Shown: in pieces, positions 62,850-64,000 of the stretch
Position numbering within the stretch: position 1 is the stretch's first letter
How the letters are laid out: each line of letters begins with the position of its first letter
Assembly: GCF_024498135.1 (NCBI RefSeq)
Contig: NZ_JANHOH010000001.1
Span: 186,001-250,000, forward strand
DNA: 64,000 bases
Reading direction: 5' to 3'
From: Mucilaginibacter aquariorum
GTDB taxonomy: Bacteria; Bacteroidota; Bacteroidia; Sphingobacteriales; Sphingobacteriaceae
Notes under the pieces: generated by a model
The model's input: only the letters and a program-made list of their open reading frames with translations
What the model was told of the DNA's origin: nothing
Databases searched by the model: none
Program-made: the position numbers and the translations under genes

Positions 62850-62931
62850 GCCTAACATATATCCAGAGGCCAAATTGTTATGGAAGGAGAAACCCTTTAT
62901 ATCTATGATTGTTAACAGGCGATATGGGCTT

Positions 62932-62964
62932 GCGGTTCGGAGCTGACCGCTGTTCCTTTTTTTT
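62932..62964 (+). terminator. Probable terminator after the G+C-rich gene
   Basis: GCGGT pairs with ACCGC across a 9-base loop, then six bases and a run of eight T. The stem is short, so confidence is moderate. Confidence 0.45.
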
Positions 62965-62983
62965 GCATATGAGGTAATAATTT

Positions 62984-63805
62984 ATGAGCAATACGCCATC
63001 TATACGTCCTTCTTCCGATTTTCCGCAGGAAAGTGCCATTCAATATGATGAGTTTTTTGGCCCGTTATACTTTGAGCCGTATGCAATAGAAGTTGTAAAA
63101 AGGATTGACTGCGCCCCCGATTCTATTGTACTGGAAATCGCTGCCGGAACAGGCCGCGTTACCCGCCATATCCGGGAACGTATTCCACCATCGGCAAAAT
63201 TAATCGCTTCGGATATCAGCGGGAATATGCTGGCTTTAGCCAAAAAAAAGTTAAGCCATCTTGATATTGACTGGCAAAATATAGATGCCCAACAACTTCC
63301 TTTTGACGACAATAGTATGGACATGGTTATTTGTTGCTTCGCATATATGTTTGTTCCTGATAAGCCGAAGGCATTTGCAGAAGTATGCCGGGTACTAAAA
63401 CCGGGCGGCTTGTTTTTATTTACCACCTGGGATAAATTGGAGAATAATGCCGCATCCTATACCTGTAGATGTATTGCCGAGCAATACCTGGAAGAGCCAT
63501 TGCCTGAATCTTCTAATCTTGCGACCTCGATGCATGATGAAGCTGTCATAACATCATTATTACAGGATGCCGGTTTTGTGGAAATATCAATTGAAAAAGT
63601 TGGACTCTTCTCTGTCAGCCCAACTGCAAAAGAAGCAGCAAATGGTCTTGTAGAGTGGGGGCCTGTTTATGAAGAGATCAAAAAGCGTAACGCTGCCTTC
63701 ATAAACGAAATAAAAATCAGGGTTGAAAAAGAACTGGCTGAAAAGTTCGGCGCTGCCCCCATGATCGCTCCGATAAGTGCTGTAATCAGTCAGGCCCGTA
63801 AATAA
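62984..63805 (+). CDS. Class I SAM-dependent methyltransferase (UbiE/Methyltransf_11-like)
   Basis: A 273-residue methyltransferase with AT-rich local composition, unlike the preceding gene. Motif I is VLEIAAGTGRVTRHI near residues 48-62, then IASDISGNMLALAKKKL, IDAQQLPFDDNSMDMVICCFAYMF and CRVLKPGGLFLFTTWDKLEN. The C-terminal 90 residues are helical and may shape the substrate pocket. It could methylate a small metabolite; the substrate is unknown. Confidence 0.9.
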   Translation: MSNTPSIRPSSDFPQESAIQYDEFFGPLYFEPYAIEVVKRIDCAPDSIVLEIAAGTGRVTRHIRERIPPSAKLIASDISGNMLALAKKKLSHLDIDWQNIDAQQLPFDDNSMDMVICCFAYMFVPDKPKAFAEVCRVLKPGGLFLFTTWDKLENNAASYTCRCIAEQYLEEPLPESSNLATSMHDEAVITSLLQDAGFVEISIEKVGLFSVSPTAKEAANGLVEWGPVYEEIKKRNAAFINEIKIRVEKELAEKFGAAPMIAPISAVISQARK

Positions 63806-64000
63806 TCAATCAGTAAAGGTCCGTAACGGCAAGGTCTTCGCTCTGTCTCTGACGTTTTTTGTACCGCGAATAAGCCAAATAATAAGATGGTGAAATAATA
63901 GCCTTTTTCATTTAACTCCATACTTGCATTCCATAAGCCGAATTGCCGTTGTCATTTGCTTTCATTCTTTGAACAACTGATATTTGAAACATTATAGCAT
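63806..64000. other. Window end without recognisable gene
   Basis: No reading frame or RNA gene can be supported here; the next gene must lie beyond the window. Confidence 0.5.

Overview
The window looks like chromosomal DNA of a Bacteroidota bacterium of the family Sphingobacteriaceae (a Mucilaginibacter/Pedobacter-like organism; this is inferred from protein character, not from a search). The reasons are two SusC/SusD outer-membrane uptake pairs, lipoproteins with Bacteroidota-type lipoboxes, a TTTG-N19-TAnnTTTG promoter in front of a tRNA gene, LytTR/His-kinase signalling, an UpxY-like NusG paralogue leading a polysaccharide operon, and a PID-CTERM/exosortase pair. Most of the window is AT-rich. 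Two stretches (about 43.9-51.7 kb and 60.4-62.9 kb) are visibly richer in G+C.

Layout. 1-8.8 kb: a plus-strand uptake locus with a partial SusC, a SusD, a YncE-propeller/phosphoesterase, a small outer-membrane barrel and a metallophosphoesterase with FG-GAP-like repeats. 8.8-10.1 kb: a small thioredoxin-fold-like protein and a NagD-type HAD phosphatase. 10.6-40.0 kb: one long plus-strand exopolysaccharide locus. It starts with Wza-like export lipoprotein, NusG-like antiterminator and Wzc-like tyrosine kinase, continues with a 3-acetamido-sugar module, a second aminotransferase/epimerase pair, Wzx flippase, eleven glycosyltransferases, a Wzy-like polymerase, three acyltransferases and a methyltransferase, and ends with a WcaJ-type initiating transferase and a terminator. 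Inside it sits a 78-residue PID-CTERM protein followed directly by an exosortase.

40.1-43.7 kb: a GH36-like alpha-galactosidase, a non-coding stretch full of GGAACA/TGTTCC motifs, an alpha/beta hydrolase and two identical tRNA-Pro(TGG) genes. 43.7-51.7 kb: a mostly minus-strand, G+C-richer block with a LytTR two-component system, a Crp/Fnr regulator, DoxX, outer-membrane barrels and a methyltransferase. At least five gene remnants or frameshifted genes lie here (a histidine-kinase tail, DUF4386, CPBP, SDR and a VOC/PhnB protein), so it reads as decaying accessory DNA next to tRNA genes.

51.7-59.9 kb: long perfect hairpins, then a minus-strand SusC/SusD locus that again carries two phosphatases, with a divergent TetR regulator and a candidate operator. 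59.9-64 kb: a small membrane protein, a strikingly G+C-rich 823-residue protein of unknown function, and a SAM methyltransferase.

The main biological themes are a Wzx/Wzy-type exopolysaccharide coupled to a dedicated exosortase-processed small surface protein, and two separate SusCD loci whose enzymes are phosphoesterases rather than glycosidases, which suggests import of phosphorylated substrates. All functional assignments are by eye from sequence motifs; no database search was run.
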